Positions 7,426 to 15,972 of a DNA stretch of 21,597 nucleotides are shown here, piece after piece. Each line of letters starts with the position of its first letter. The first letter of the stretch is position 1. Location: NCBI GenBank assembly GCA_934426255.1, contig CAKRYD010000034.1, positions 1 to 21,597 on the forward strand, in the 5' to 3' direction. The DNA is from an uncultured Bacteroidaceae bacterium. Lineage in GTDB: Bacteria; Bacteroidota; Bacteroidia; Bacteroidales; Bacteroidaceae. The notes beneath the pieces are model-generated. The model was not told the origin of the DNA. It did not search any database and worked only from the letters and a program-made list of their open reading frames with translations. The position numbers and the translations under genes are program-made.

Positions 7426-7549
7426 TTTATGGCTTATAAAATACAAACGCAACGCAGAATCTTATCATGATTATGTTTAATTGAAGTAATGCAATTCCAA
7501 ATAAAAAGAAAGGGAGGCCTGAAAAGAAGATGGATTTTCGTAAATTTGC

Positions 7550-10500
7550 ATGGCAACCCAGTTACAGACAAGTATCAAACGTTTTAGTTATATAGTAAGA
7601 GTATTAGTGGCCGTTTTAGCCGGCCTCTATTTGGTTTTGATGGTGCTTTTTAACTTGCCTCAAGTGAGAAGCTCATTGTCGGAAACCATTTCGGCAGAGC
7701 TTTCACGTAAGTTGGGAACTTCGTTTCGCGTCGGTGATGTTCATGTTGCATCGTTCAATCGAATCGATTTGAAGGACGTTTGTCTGTTGGATCATCAAAA
7801 TGACAGTCTGTTCAAATCGAAACGCATCAGTGCGCAATTCAATTTTTCCGATTTACTGCACCGAAAGCAAATCATTATAAACCATTTGGACTTGTTTGAC
7901 ACCTTTTGCAAAATCTATAGGCCGGATGAAAAGACGGCTTGCAATTATCAGTTTGTCATTGACAGTCTGTCTTCTTCGTCGAGCGATTCGAAAGGCAAAA
8001 TAGAACTTTTAATTCGCACACTGATGGTTCGCAATTTGAATTTGCGGTATGATTGCCTGAACAAGAAACGAATTTACGGTCAATTAGATCCCAATCATTT
8101 GAATCTTACCAAGGTGGATGCCGATATGCGCATCAACAAAGTGGCGAAAGATACGTTGAATGTGCGTTTGCGCAACATTCGCCTGAAGGAGCAATGCGGA
8201 TTGGATGTCAAACGATTGGCGTTTAACTTCGTTGCAGGGCCGTCGGAAACGAATATACATAACTTCTCCCTGAAACTTCCCCACTCTTTTGTAGAGATAA
8301 AGCAGGTGCATGCCGTGAATGAACGGCGCAATAAGAAGCTGGATTTCAGGCATAACAGGTTCAATGACGTTGAAATTAAAGGCGAATGGATGCCTTCTGA
8401 GCTGGCATTCCTTTATAAACCGTTGAAGGCGTTTGGTGATACGAAATATAAGCTTTCGGCGAGGGTGAACAAGGAAGGACCGACAGTTAGTGTGGCTTCG
8501 AATCTGAATACCGTTGGATGTGATGACTTGTCGCTACAGGCTTCTGCCGTTTTTGACATAGACAAATGGCTGAAAAAGAGAGCAAACATCAAAGCAGACA
8601 TACATCAATTATATATAAGTAGCAATCATATCAAACAATGGATGGCTGTAGTCAACTCCCGGGCGGTTGCTCCCGAAGCGATTGACCGGTTGAAGTTTGT
8701 TTCGCACCAAGGAACTTTCTTCTTGAACAATAAAAAGTTGGTTTGCAAGGGTACTACGTCAACGCATATAGGCGCATTGAAAGAATCCGTCAGTTATGAT
8801 AACAGCCATTTGCAAGCAAAAGTCGAGGCTCACGGCTTTGATATAGGTATGTTACTCAATGTAAAGCCGCAATTAGGCCAGATAAGCGGAAGCATAGAAG
8901 CCACCGGAAAATTGAAGCCTTCCTGCAGCTTGAAATTCCGTTCTCATATCAATCGGTTAGCATTGAATCATCATGTGTTCGGCAAGATACATCTGAACGG
9001 AACCTATACTCCGCAATTTCTTGACGCAAAATTGAATGTGTCAGATGTCGGTCTGGATATGGATTTGCAGGGAAAATATGCTTTCGGTTCTGCCCATCAG
9101 TTGAATGCCCAGGCAGATATCCGGCAATTGAATCCGAAAGTGTTCGGGCTGGATAAATATTTCTCCGGCAACTCGGTTTCGGCAAAAATATTCGCCGATG
9201 TGCAGGGACAGTCCCCTACTCTTGTCGGAACTGCGGGCATCCGCTGGTTCAAGATGCACGAGAATGGTCGCGAATACGGCTTCGACAGTCTTGTTGTGGC
9301 TTCGCGCACCCGCAACGGACTTATGGCCACGCAAGTTCAAAGCGATATGTTTGAAGTGGAAACGACCGGAAATGTGGCTTTTGCGGATGTACCGGCCGAG
9401 TTTTACCGGATGATTAAAAACGAAATGAGTATGCTGCCCGAACTTTTCCCTGCAGTAAAAAAAAGTGGCGAGTATGCATACTTTGACATGCGCCTTAAAA
9501 AAACGGCATTTCTGGAACATTTGTTCAAACTGCCGGTTCGTTTTGAAGAGATGCCCCACTTTTCCGGTTATTTCAACCAGGCTGAAGACAAGTTGAAGTT
9601 CTCGGCGTTTATTCCTACTTTTTATATGAATGACAGCCGGTACAAAGATGGCAGCATATACATAACTAATGATGGTGATTCGCTTCACTTTCTGGGACAT
9701 ATCACCAAACAATTCAACAAGGAAGATGTAGAGTTTGTTCTTGATACCCGTTCTTTTGACAACAGTGTGTTGTCAAAATTGAAATGGAAGGCTCTTCGCA
9801 ACAACAGCACGCATGGTTCTTTGAAAGCAAAATCAACGTTTTCAAGCGATGAGGCCGGCAATTATACCCATATAGAATTCTACCCATCGGAGATTTATGT
9901 ACATGATTCCTTGTGGCAGGTTTCGCCGTCGGCTTTCGATATACGAAAGGGTGACTACCAAATCAGGAATTTCAAAATTGGCAGGAACAACCAATACATA
10001 ACGCTCAACAGCACGGCCAACGGGCTTGGAGGAAAAGGACTCGAAGCCGATTTGAAAGGCATAGACTTGGGTTATGTTTTTGATATCCTCAATTTTCATC
10101 CTGTTGAGCTTACCGGCATTGCTTCCGGCAGAATACTTACGGGCGATATGGCAGCCAATAAGGACGTAAGAGCCGATCTTGTTGTTGATGACTTTCGTTT
10201 CAACACGGGCGATATGGGAAAGCTGCAGCTTGCCGGTATGTGGAACAATGATGAGGGAAAGATTCACCTTGATGCGAAATCGCGTCAGACCGATGACGAT
10301 TCAACCCTTATCAAGGGGTATGTGGATATCAGCAATAATGAAATAGATTTGCGCTTTAACTCTGTAAGAACCAATCTGGGCTTTCTCAATTGGTATCTGT
10401 CGAGCATTTTTGCCGATTTGGACGGTCGCACAAGCGGCTATCTGCGTTTGTCGGGTCCCTTAAACAGCATGGATTTAGAGGGAAGAGAAAAGATTGATTA

Positions 10501-11983
10501 TCTGACGCTGTCACCTCGTGTGCTTAACACTACATATCATATCACTAACGACAGCATTATATTCAGCCCGGGTAAAATACATTTCAAGAATATGACGCTG
10601 AAAGATACCAAAGGGAGCAGCGGACATATAAACGGAGATGTGATGCACCGCAAGTTGCATAACTTTAGGTTTGATATTGGTATCGATGCCGACAATCTGC
10701 TTGTCTATGATTGGAACGACCGCGAAACCGATACTTTCTGGGGTACGGTAATGGCCGACGGAACTTGCCGTCTGTCGGGATCAACCGATGAGTTGCATGT
10801 CAACCTTGATATGACACCGCGCGCGGGTTCTACATTTGTTTATGACAGCTCGAGCCCTGGAGGAAATGGTGATAATAAGGAATTCATTCATTTTGTGACA
10901 CCCGGCGAGCAAGCAAGTGCGATGAGCGATGACGAGCCCGAAGACGATAATAACGATGACAAGCGCAATCAGGGCGACAAAGATTCGTCGGCAGACATTT
11001 TCCTTGATTTCAATATCAATGCCACTCCCGATGCTTCGCTTGTCATATTGACCGATAACAAGACCGGTGACCGTATGTCGCTGAATGGGAGCGGCCCTCT
11101 CCATATCAATTATTACAACAAAGGGAAGTTTTCCATTTTTGGCACTTACACGCTCGACAAAGGCCTTTATCGCATAACGATTCGCGATATTATCCACAAG
11201 GCCTTTACCATGCAAAAGGGTGGCACAATACGCTTTAACGGTTCTCCTATGGATGGCGATCTCAACCTGAAAGGCATCTATACCATCAATTCCGTATCGC
11301 TTGGCGATCTGAACCTTGGCAACCTCAACAACAGCAGCACGGCCAATGTTGACTGCATCGTGCTTTTTAAGGGTAAGTGCGGCGAACCGCAGGTCTCGTT
11401 CGATTTAGACATTCCTAATGTCAACGAAGATGAAAAGCAGATGGTGCGCAACATGATTTCGTCGCAGGGCGACATGAATATGCAGATTATCTATTTGCTC
11501 AGCATCGGACGCTTTTTTACCTACGACTATGCCAATTTCAACGGAGGCACGCAAAATCAGTCTACCGTCGCCATGCAGTCATTACTGGCAAGTACGTTGA
11601 GCGAACAGTTTAACTCCATGTTGTCAAATGCATTGCACATCAGCAACTGGAAGTTCGGAACAAGCATTGCTACCGGGCGTATGGGATGGAGCGATATGGA
11701 GGTTGAGGGCTTGCTTTCGGGCAGTCTGCTCGACAATCGTGTGCTTATCAACGGCAACTTCGGTTATCGTGACCAACCCACCTACTCTAACAATTTTGTC
11801 GGAGATTTCAATATTCGTTGGCTTCTCACCAAGTCAGGAATCATCAGCCTCAAGGCTTACAGCGAGACGAATGACCGCTATTTTACCAAGACTTCATTGA
11901 CCACAAATGGCGTCGGCTTGCTTTTCCAAAAGGATTTTGATACGCTTCGCGACTTCTTTAAGATAGGAAAGAAAAAGAAATGA
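7550..11983 (+). CDS. tamB: Translocation/assembly module TamB-like protein (DUF490)
   Basis: A 1477-residue inner-membrane-anchored envelope protein. One N-terminal transmembrane segment (about residues 13-35, YIVRVLVAVLAGLYLVLMVL) is followed by a long beta-strand-rich periplasmic body and a C-terminal DUF490/TamB domain (about 1080-1450). Members of this AsmA/TamB group are thought to bridge the membranes as lipid-transfer conduits or to help outer-membrane protein assembly; which applies here is inference. Bacteroidetes versions are about 1400-1700 residues, so the length fits. An acidic low-complexity insert (DDEPEDDNNDDKRNQGDKDS) sits near residue 1130. The start at 7550 gives a good membrane anchor and no later Met precedes it. 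The gene ends just before a strong hairpin terminator. No BamA-like tamA partner is visible in the window. Confidence 0.88.
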   Translation: MATQLQTSIKRFSYIVRVLVAVLAGLYLVLMVLFNLPQVRSSLSETISAELSRKLGTSFRVGDVHVASFNRIDLKDVCLLDHQNDSLFKSKRISAQFNFSDLLHRKQIIINHLDLFDTFCKIYRPDEKTACNYQFVIDSLSSSSSDSKGKIELLIRTLMVRNLNLRYDCLNKKRIYGQLDPNHLNLTKVDADMRINKVAKDTLNVRLRNIRLKEQCGLDVKRLAFNFVAGPSETNIHNFSLKLPHSFVEIKQVHAVNERRNKKLDFRHNRFNDVEIKGEWMPSELAFLYKPLKAFGDTKYKLSARVNKEGPTVSVASNLNTVGCDDLSLQASAVFDIDKWLKKRANIKADIHQLYISSNHIKQWMAVVNSRAVAPEAIDRLKFVSHQGTFFLNNKKLVCKGTTSTHIGALKESVSYDNSHLQAKVEAHGFDIGMLLNVKPQLGQISGSIEATGKLKPSCSLKFRSHINRLALNHHVFGKIHLNGTYTPQFLDAKLNVSDVGLDMDLQGKYAFGSAHQLNAQADIRQLNPKVFGLDKYFSGNSVSAKIFADVQGQSPTLVGTAGIRWFKMHENGREYGFDSLVVASRTRNGLMATQVQSDMFEVETTGNVAFADVPAEFYRMIKNEMSMLPELFPAVKKSGEYAYFDMRLKKTAFLEHLFKLPVRFEEMPHFSGYFNQAEDKLKFSAFIPTFYMNDSRYKDGSIYITNDGDSLHFLGHITKQFNKEDVEFVLDTRSFDNSVLSKLKWKALRNNSTHGSLKAKSTFSSDEAGNYTHIEFYPSEIYVHDSLWQVSPSAFDIRKGDYQIRNFKIGRNNQYITLNSTANGLGGKGLEADLKGIDLGYVFDILNFHPVELTGIASGRILTGDMAANKDVRADLVVDDFRFNTGDMGKLQLAGMWNNDEGKIHLDAKSRQTDDDSTLIKGYVDISNNEIDLRFNSVRTNLGFLNWYLSSIFADLDGRTSGYLRLSGPLNSMDLEGREKIDYLTLSPRVLNTTYHITNDSIIFSPGKIHFKNMTLKDTKGSSGHINGDVMHRKLHNFRFDIGIDADNLLVYDWNDRETDTFWGTVMADGTCRLSGSTDELHVNLDMTPRAGSTFVYDSSSPGGNGDNKEFIHFVTPGEQASAMSDDEPEDDNNDDKRNQGDKDSSADIFLDFNINATPDASLVILTDNKTGDRMSLNGSGPLHINYYNKGKFSIFGTYTLDKGLYRITIRDIIHKAFTMQKGGTIRFNGSPMDGDLNLKGIYTINSVSLGDLNLGNLNNSSTANVDCIVLFKGKCGEPQVSFDLDIPNVNEDEKQMVRNMISSQGDMNMQIIYLLSIGRFFTYDYANFNGGTQNQSTVAMQSLLASTLSEQFNSMLSNALHISNWKFGTSIATGRMGWSDMEVEGLLSGSLLDNRVLINGNFGYRDQPTYSNNFVGDFNIRWLLTKSGIISLKAYSETNDRYFTKTSLTTNGVGLLFQKDFDTLRDFFKIGKKKK

Positions 11984-12015
11984 GAAAAGCCTGCTGCTTG
12001 CAGGCTTTTCTTTTT
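11984..12015 (+). terminator. Strong intrinsic terminator after the TamB-like gene
   Basis: GAAAAGCCTGC (11984-11994) pairs perfectly with GCAGGCTTTTC (12000-12010) around a 5-base loop and is followed by five T. It begins at the base right after the stop codon. The stem also gives T-rich sequence on the other strand, so it may end the tRNA-Ser transcript too. Confidence 0.9.
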
Positions 12016-12016
12016 G

Positions 12017-12105
12017 CGGAAAGTGAGGGATTCAAACCCCCGGTACGGACAAAGCCGTACAGCGGATTTCGAGTCCGCCCCGATCGATCACTCCGGCAAC
12101 TTTCC
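12017..12105 (-). tRNA. tRNA-Ser(CGA)
   Basis: The minus strand folds as a class II tRNA of 89 bases. The acceptor stem GGAAAGT (12099-12105) pairs with ACTTTCC (12018-12024). The anticodon stem GCGGA/TCCGC encloses the loop CTCGAAA, giving anticodon CGA for the serine codon UCG. The long variable arm (GTACGG/CCGTAC) is diagnostic of serine, and the T-arm contains GGTTTGAATCC. G is the discriminator base; CCA is not encoded. Confidence 0.95.
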
Positions 12106-12109
12106 GATT

Positions 12110-12149
12110 GTGCGTGCAAAAATACAAAACTTTTTTGGATTGCACGCAC
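12110..12149. repeat. 10-bp inverted repeat around the tRNA-Ser promoter
   Basis: GTGCGTGCAA (12110-12119) and its exact complement TTGCACGCAC (12140-12149) flank a 20-base AT-rich spacer. The arms span the -7 to -33 region of tRNA-Ser. The repeat also lies just past the DUF1015 stop codon, so it could instead act as a 3' hairpin for that transcript. Confidence 0.6.
12117..12124 (-). promoter_or_regulatory. -7 promoter element TATTTTTG of tRNA-Ser
   Basis: TATTTTTG on the minus strand matches TAnnTTTG. It ends 12 bases before the mature tRNA 5' end, the same spacing as at tRNA-Arg in this window. A TTG at -33 is not evident. It is embedded in the inverted repeat at 12110-12149. Confidence 0.55.
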
Positions 12150-12166
12150 GGTTATGTCTTTTTTCG

Positions 12167-13414
12167 TTAGTCAAGTTTATGGATCACCAGTCCGCTGCGA
12201 AGTTTCGGTTCAAACCATGTTGCTTTGGGCGGCATGATTTTTCCGCTGTCGGCTATGTCCATGATTTGTTGCATCGTTACGGGATAGAGTGCCAATGCCA
12301 TTTTCATTTCACCTGAATCGACGCGGCGTTTCAGCTCGTTGAGACCGCGCAAGCCGCCTACGAAATCGATGCGTTTGTCTGTGCGCAAATCTTTAATACC
12401 GAGCAGTTCGTTCAGTATGAGCCGTGACGAGATGTCGACATCGAGAACGCCTATCGGATCCTGGTCGTTGTAGGTTCCGTCTTTGGCGTTCAGCTTGTAC
12501 CAATGTCCGCCAAGATACATGGAAAATTCATGAAGCTGTTGCGGTTTGTAGATTTCCGTGCCCATATCGGTTACTACGAAGTTTTTTCCCAAGGCTGTAA
12601 GGAACTGTTCCGGTGTCATCCCGTTTAAGTCCTTTACTACGCGGTTGTAGTCCAGGATGGTGAGTTGGCTGGCCGGAAAGCATACTGCCATGAAGTAGTT
12701 GTATTCTTCCTTGCCTGTGGTGGCAGGATTGTTTTTTGCTTTTTCGGCTCCTACGAGGGCTGCTGCGGCCGAGCGGTGGTGACCATCGGCAATATAGAGC
12801 GAAGGAATCTTTGAAAAGGCTTCGGTGATGGTCTTTATGTCTGCGTCATCTGTGATTACCCAGAACTGGTGGCGGAAGCCGTCGATCGGTGCTATGAAGT
12901 CGTATTCGGGTTTGCTGGCGGCATAGCGGTCGATGATGGAAGCCAGTGTCGGGTTGTCGGGATAGGCAAAGAATACGGGTTCCATGTTGGCATTGCAGAT
13001 GCGCACATGTTTCATGCGGTCTTCTTCCTTGTCCTTGCGGGTCAGTTCGTGTTTCTTTATCACGCCGTTCAGATAGTCTTTCACGGCAGCGCATACAACA
13101 AGCCCGTATTGTGTTTTCCCGTTCATGGTCTGTGCATACAGGTAATAGTTCTCTTTGTTGTCCTGTAGAAGCCATCCGTTTTTCTGGAAGAGAGCAAACT
13201 GCTGTGCGGCACTTTTGTAGACGCGCGGATCATATTCGCTTGTGCCTTTGGGGAAGTTGATTTCGGGTTTGATGATATGGTAGAGCGACATTTCGTTGTT
13301 ACCGGCTTCCTGGCGTGCTTCTTCCGAGTCGAGCACGTCGTAGGGGCGGCTTTCTACCTTTTCAACGAGATTTTTTGGTGGGCGTAAGCCCTTGAAAGGT
13401 TTTACAATGGCCAT
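12167..13414 (-). CDS. DUF1015 family protein of the serine operon
   Basis: A 415-residue cytoplasmic protein of the DUF1015 family. The N-terminus MAIVKPFKGLRPP with SRPYDVL is the family opening, a basic-acidic segment KHELTRKDKEEDRMKH lies at 121-136, and the hallmark IADGHHRSAAA is at 208-218. The DGHHR motif resembles the nucleotide-binding loop of ParB/sulfiredoxin-like serine kinases, which makes a phosphate-transfer activity conceivable, but I know of no proven reaction that I could cite with certainty. It is the third gene of a serC-serA-DUF1015 run, an arrangement I associate with Bacteroidales, so a role in serine or phosphoserine metabolism is a reasonable inference. An 87-base gap with a long hairpin separates it from serA, so its expression may be partly uncoupled. 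Confidence 0.88.
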   Translation of the reverse strand: MAIVKPFKGLRPPKNLVEKVESRPYDVLDSEEARQEAGNNEMSLYHIIKPEINFPKGTSEYDPRVYKSAAQQFALFQKNGWLLQDNKENYYLYAQTMNGKTQYGLVVCAAVKDYLNGVIKKHELTRKDKEEDRMKHVRICNANMEPVFFAYPDNPTLASIIDRYAASKPEYDFIAPIDGFRHQFWVITDDADIKTITEAFSKIPSLYIADGHHRSAAAALVGAEKAKNNPATTGKEEYNYFMAVCFPASQLTILDYNRVVKDLNGMTPEQFLTALGKNFVVTDMGTEIYKPQQLHEFSMYLGGHWYKLNAKDGTYNDQDPIGVLDVDISSRLILNELLGIKDLRTDKRIDFVGGLRGLNELKRRVDSGEMKMALALYPVTMQQIMDIADSGKIMPPKATWFEPKLRSGLVIHKLD

Positions 13415-13432
13415 GGTGGTAGGTGTAATAAT

Positions 13433-13483
13433 AAAAGGGCTGAAAGCTATGGTTCCGACTGCCGGATTGTTTTCAGCCCTTTT
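13433..13483 (-). terminator. Long hairpin between serA and the DUF1015 gene
   Basis: AAAAGGGCTGAAA (13433-13445) and its exact complement TTTCAGCCCTTTT (13471-13483) form a 13-bp stem with a 25-base loop. On the minus strand the stem ends in TTTT followed by ATTATTA, giving partial terminator character. It lies between two co-oriented genes, so it may reduce read-through into DUF1015 or stabilise the serA mRNA end. Confidence 0.65.
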
Positions 13484-13501
13484 GTTTTGTGTGGTTTTTG
13501 A

Positions 13502-14422
13502 TTATTTGTTGACTTGGAATTTCGTGATTTCGTCTTCCAGGAAACCAACTATTTGGTTGGCAGCTGCTATGCCTGCATTAATATTGGCTTCGGCTGTTTG
13601 TGCGCCCATCTTTTTGGGTGTTGCAAAATAGCGTCCCGGAAATTTCGTGGCAAAGTTGCTGTCAGCGTCGGGCTTGATGTCGGTCACGAATTTCAAGTCG
13701 TCGCGTTCTTCCATCACTTTGATGATTTCAGCTTCATTGATGATTTCCTTGCGTGCGGTATTCAAGAGAATGGCGTTCTTTTTCATCGAACTGACCAATT
13801 CAGCGTTAATGCTGTTGATGGTTTCGGGTGTAGCCGGTATGTGAAGACTTACTATGTCGCTTGTGCGGAACAGCTCGCCTTGTGTCTCAACCGATTTCAC
13901 GTCGGCTGCTTCGATGGCTTCGGCCGGACAATAGGCATCGAAAGCCTGTACTTTCATGCCGAATCCTTTGGCTATGCGTGCCACGTTGCGGCCTACATTT
14001 CCGAATGCCAGCAGTCCGAGCGTCTTGCCTTTCAGCTCTGTACCCGATTTGCCATTGAAGAAGTTGCGCACGGTATAGACCAAGAGCCCCATTACGAGTT
14101 CGGCAACGGCATTGGCGTTTTGTCCGGGTGTGTTCATGGCTACAACGTTGTGACCGGTTGCTGCCTGCAAGTCGATATTGTCATAGCCTGCACCGGCACG
14201 TACAACTATTTTTAAGTTTTTGGCTGCGTTGAAAACTTCTTCGTCGATTTTATCGCTACGGATAATCAAGGCATCAACGTCTGCCACTGCGTCAAGGAGC
14301 TGTTGCTTTTCGGTATATTTCTCAAGCAGGACAAGCTCGTAGCCGGCTTTGTCGAGAACTTCGCGGATGCCGGTGATGGCAACGGGTGCAAATGGTTTTT
14401 CTGTTGCAACAAGTACTTTCAT
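13502..14422 (-). CDS. serA: D-3-phosphoglycerate dehydrogenase, short ACT-less type
   Basis: A 306-residue NAD-dependent dehydrogenase catalysing the first step of serine synthesis, 3-phosphoglycerate to 3-phosphohydroxypyruvate. Visible are the substrate-domain VRAGAGYDNID (74-84), the NAD-binding Rossmann segment LGLLAFGNVGRNVA (135-148) and the catalytic Arg R224 (NTARKEI). At the usual catalytic His position (TPHIGxxT in most enzymes) the sequence is TPKKMGAQT, with K270/K271, and the usual Glu region reads DIKPDAD. No C-terminal ACT or intervening domain is present, so serine feedback inhibition of the E. coli type is not expected. I recall that Bacteroides and Entamoeba histolytica share this Lys-for-His subtype, so the substitution is probably functional. 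The gene lies 12 bases after serC. Confidence 0.9.
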   Translation of the reverse strand: MKVLVATEKPFAPVAITGIREVLDKAGYELVLLEKYTEKQQLLDAVADVDALIIRSDKIDEEVFNAAKNLKIVVRAGAGYDNIDLQAATGHNVVAMNTPGQNANAVAELVMGLLVYTVRNFFNGKSGTELKGKTLGLLAFGNVGRNVARIAKGFGMKVQAFDAYCPAEAIEAADVKSVETQGELFRTSDIVSLHIPATPETINSINAELVSSMKKNAILLNTARKEIINEAEIIKVMEERDDLKFVTDIKPDADSNFATKFPGRYFATPKKMGAQTAEANINAGIAAANQIVGFLEDEITKFQVNK

Positions 14423-14434
14423 TATCGTTTTTGT

Positions 14435-15502
14435 TTAGTGTTTAGCCTCGAATTCTTTCATGCATTCTACCAATGCACGTACGCCCTCTTCCGACATGGC
14501 ATTGTAGCAAGATGCGCGGAAACCGCCTACCGAACGATGCCCTTTTACGCCAACCATGCCTCTTTCTGTGGCCAATGCCATGAATTCGCTTTCCAGGTCT
14601 TTGTAGTCATCGTTCATTACGAAGCAAATGTTCATGCGCGAACGGTCTTCTGTCTCGACTGTTCCGCGGAACATCTTGTTGCGGTCTATTTCATCATAGA
14701 GGATGTTTGAACGGAGCTCGGCGCGGCGTTCCATCTCTTTTACACCGCCTTGTGCTTTCACCCAACGGAGGTTCATCAATGCTGTATAGATGGGAACAAC
14801 GGGAGGCGTATTGAACATGCTGCCCTTTTCAATGTGGGTCTTGTAGTTCAGCATGGTGGGAATCTGGCGCGATACTTTGTCTACGGCATCTTTGCGGATG
14901 ATGACAAAAGTGACACCGGCCATTGACAGGTTTTTCTGGGCTCCGCCATAGATGGCCAAATACTTGCTTACGTCGATGGGGCGTGAAAGGATATCTGACG
15001 ACATGTCGGCAACCATCAGAACGGGACTGTCGGGATCCTTGCGAATCTCCGTACCGAATATGGTATTGTTGGATGTGTAGTGGAAATAGTCCACATCAGC
15101 GGGTACGGTGTAATTCTTAGGTATATAGGTAAAATTCTTGTCGGCCGATGATGCCACTTCTACGACTTCACCGAAGAGCTTGGCTTCCTTGATGGCCTTT
15201 TTGGCCCATGTACCGGTATTGAGGTAAGCGGCCTTTTTCTCCAAAAAGTTGTAGGGCACCATGCAGAATTGGAGGCTGGCACCACCGCCAAGAAACAATA
15301 CGGTATAGTCTTCGGGTATGTCAAGCAATTCCTTGAACAGAGCTTCGGCTTCGTCTACTACGGGTTGGAAATCTTTTGCACGATGGCTTATTTCCATCAG
15401 CGAAAGTCCTGAACCATTGAAATCCAGGCATGCTTGTGCTGTCTGCTCTATAACTTCGCGGGGCAGTATAGAGGGACCCGCATTAAAATTGTATTTTTTC
15501 AT
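14435..15502 (-). CDS. serC: Phosphoserine aminotransferase
   Basis: A 355-residue PLP enzyme (class V fold) that transaminates 3-phosphohydroxypyruvate with glutamate to 3-phosphoserine; it also acts in some pyridoxal phosphate pathways. The N-terminus NFNAGPSILPREV is the family signature. GGGASLQF (72-79) binds the cofactor phosphate, and K190 in YGGAQKNLSMAG is the PLP Schiff-base lysine. The C-terminal HRSVGGFRASCYNA motif contains the conserved substrate Arg and His. Length fits the family exactly. It is the first gene of the leftward serine operon, with 12 bases to serA. A weak -7-like TAACTTCG (15538-15545, minus strand) lies 36 bases upstream of the ATG but deviates from consensus. 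No serB phosphatase is present nearby. Confidence 0.95.
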   Translation of the reverse strand: MKKYNFNAGPSILPREVIEQTAQACLDFNGSGLSLMEISHRAKDFQPVVDEAEALFKELLDIPEDYTVLFLGGGASLQFCMVPYNFLEKKAAYLNTGTWAKKAIKEAKLFGEVVEVASSADKNFTYIPKNYTVPADVDYFHYTSNNTIFGTEIRKDPDSPVLMVADMSSDILSRPIDVSKYLAIYGGAQKNLSMAGVTFVIIRKDAVDKVSRQIPTMLNYKTHIEKGSMFNTPPVVPIYTALMNLRWVKAQGGVKEMERRAELRSNILYDEIDRNKMFRGTVETEDRSRMNICFVMNDDYKDLESEFMALATERGMVGVKGHRSVGGFRASCYNAMSEEGVRALVECMKEFEAKH

Positions 15503-15772
15503 ATTGAATCAATGAATATATTGTGTCTGTTTATCAGCGAAGTTAAGAAAAATAGGTGGTTAAGGTCGATAAACGGAAGGTTTGTTCAAAGAGTGGTTGT
15601 TGTTTTTATGTTTTTTTATCCTGCAAAACGATTGTTCATAACGATTTGCCATATACACTAAACGTTTATTGTGCCGACAGATGACAGTTGAATGTTGTCA
15701 AGCATTCGTTTGCTGACAGAAACAGAAATCCGGGCATCTACGGGTGAGATACATCTTTTTCAAGGATAGATT
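15503..15772. other. Intergenic region between serC and tRNA-Arg
   Basis: This stretch of 270 bases holds the serC 5' region and no convincing gene. The frames that cross it are short and rich in Phe, Val and Cys. Apart from the weak TAACTTCG at 15538-15545 I see no further regulatory structure. Confidence 0.6.
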
Positions 15773-15802
15773 TTGCAGAATCAACCAAAAGCCGTAATTT
15801 TG
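15773..15802 (+). promoter_or_regulatory. Consensus promoter of tRNA-Arg
   Basis: TTG (15773-15775), 19 bases, then TAATTTTG (15795-15802) match the Bacteroidetes consensus exactly. The mature tRNA starts 12 bases further on. Confidence 0.75.
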
Positions 15803-15813
15803 CACACGGTTTT

Positions 15814-15888
15814 GGTTCCGTAGCTCAGTTGGATTAGAGCAACGCCCTTCTAAGGCGTGGGTCTTGGGTTCGAATCCCAACGGAATCA
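15814..15888 (+). tRNA. tRNA-Arg(TCT)
   Basis: A 75-base cloverleaf. The acceptor GGTTCCG pairs with CGGAATC (one G-U pair), the D-arm contains AGCTCAGTTGGATTAGAGC, the anticodon stem ACGCC/GGCGT encloses CTTCTAA (anticodon TCT, decoding AGA), and the T-arm carries GGGTTCGAATCCC. The discriminator is A; the next bases are CCG, so CCA is not encoded. Confidence 0.96.
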
Positions 15889-15891
15889 CCG

Positions 15892-15919
15892 TGAAAGGAT
15901 GCCTCAGGGCATCCTTTCA
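15892..15919 (+). terminator. Hairpin after tRNA-Arg
   Basis: TGAAAGGATGCC (15892-15903) pairs with GGCATCCTTTCA (15908-15919) around four bases. It starts three bases after the tRNA end. Only a short T-run follows (GATTTT), so termination may be moderate. Confidence 0.75.
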
Positions 15920-15972
15920 TGATTTTCGGCAGAGAATGATTTTTCGTCAAAGCAGATTTTGGAATTGTCACA

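Noticed and set aside
7231..7452. 74-residue N-terminal extension of the pseudouridine synthase with DSYEKN-type repeats
   Set aside because: It translates the 21-bp DNA array and lies upstream of or across the consensus promoter; the S4 domain starts correctly from the ATG at 7230.
13514..14215. A 233-codon plus-strand frame antisense to serA
   Set aside because: Shadow of serA; the composition is Cys- and Phe-rich and no motif is visible.
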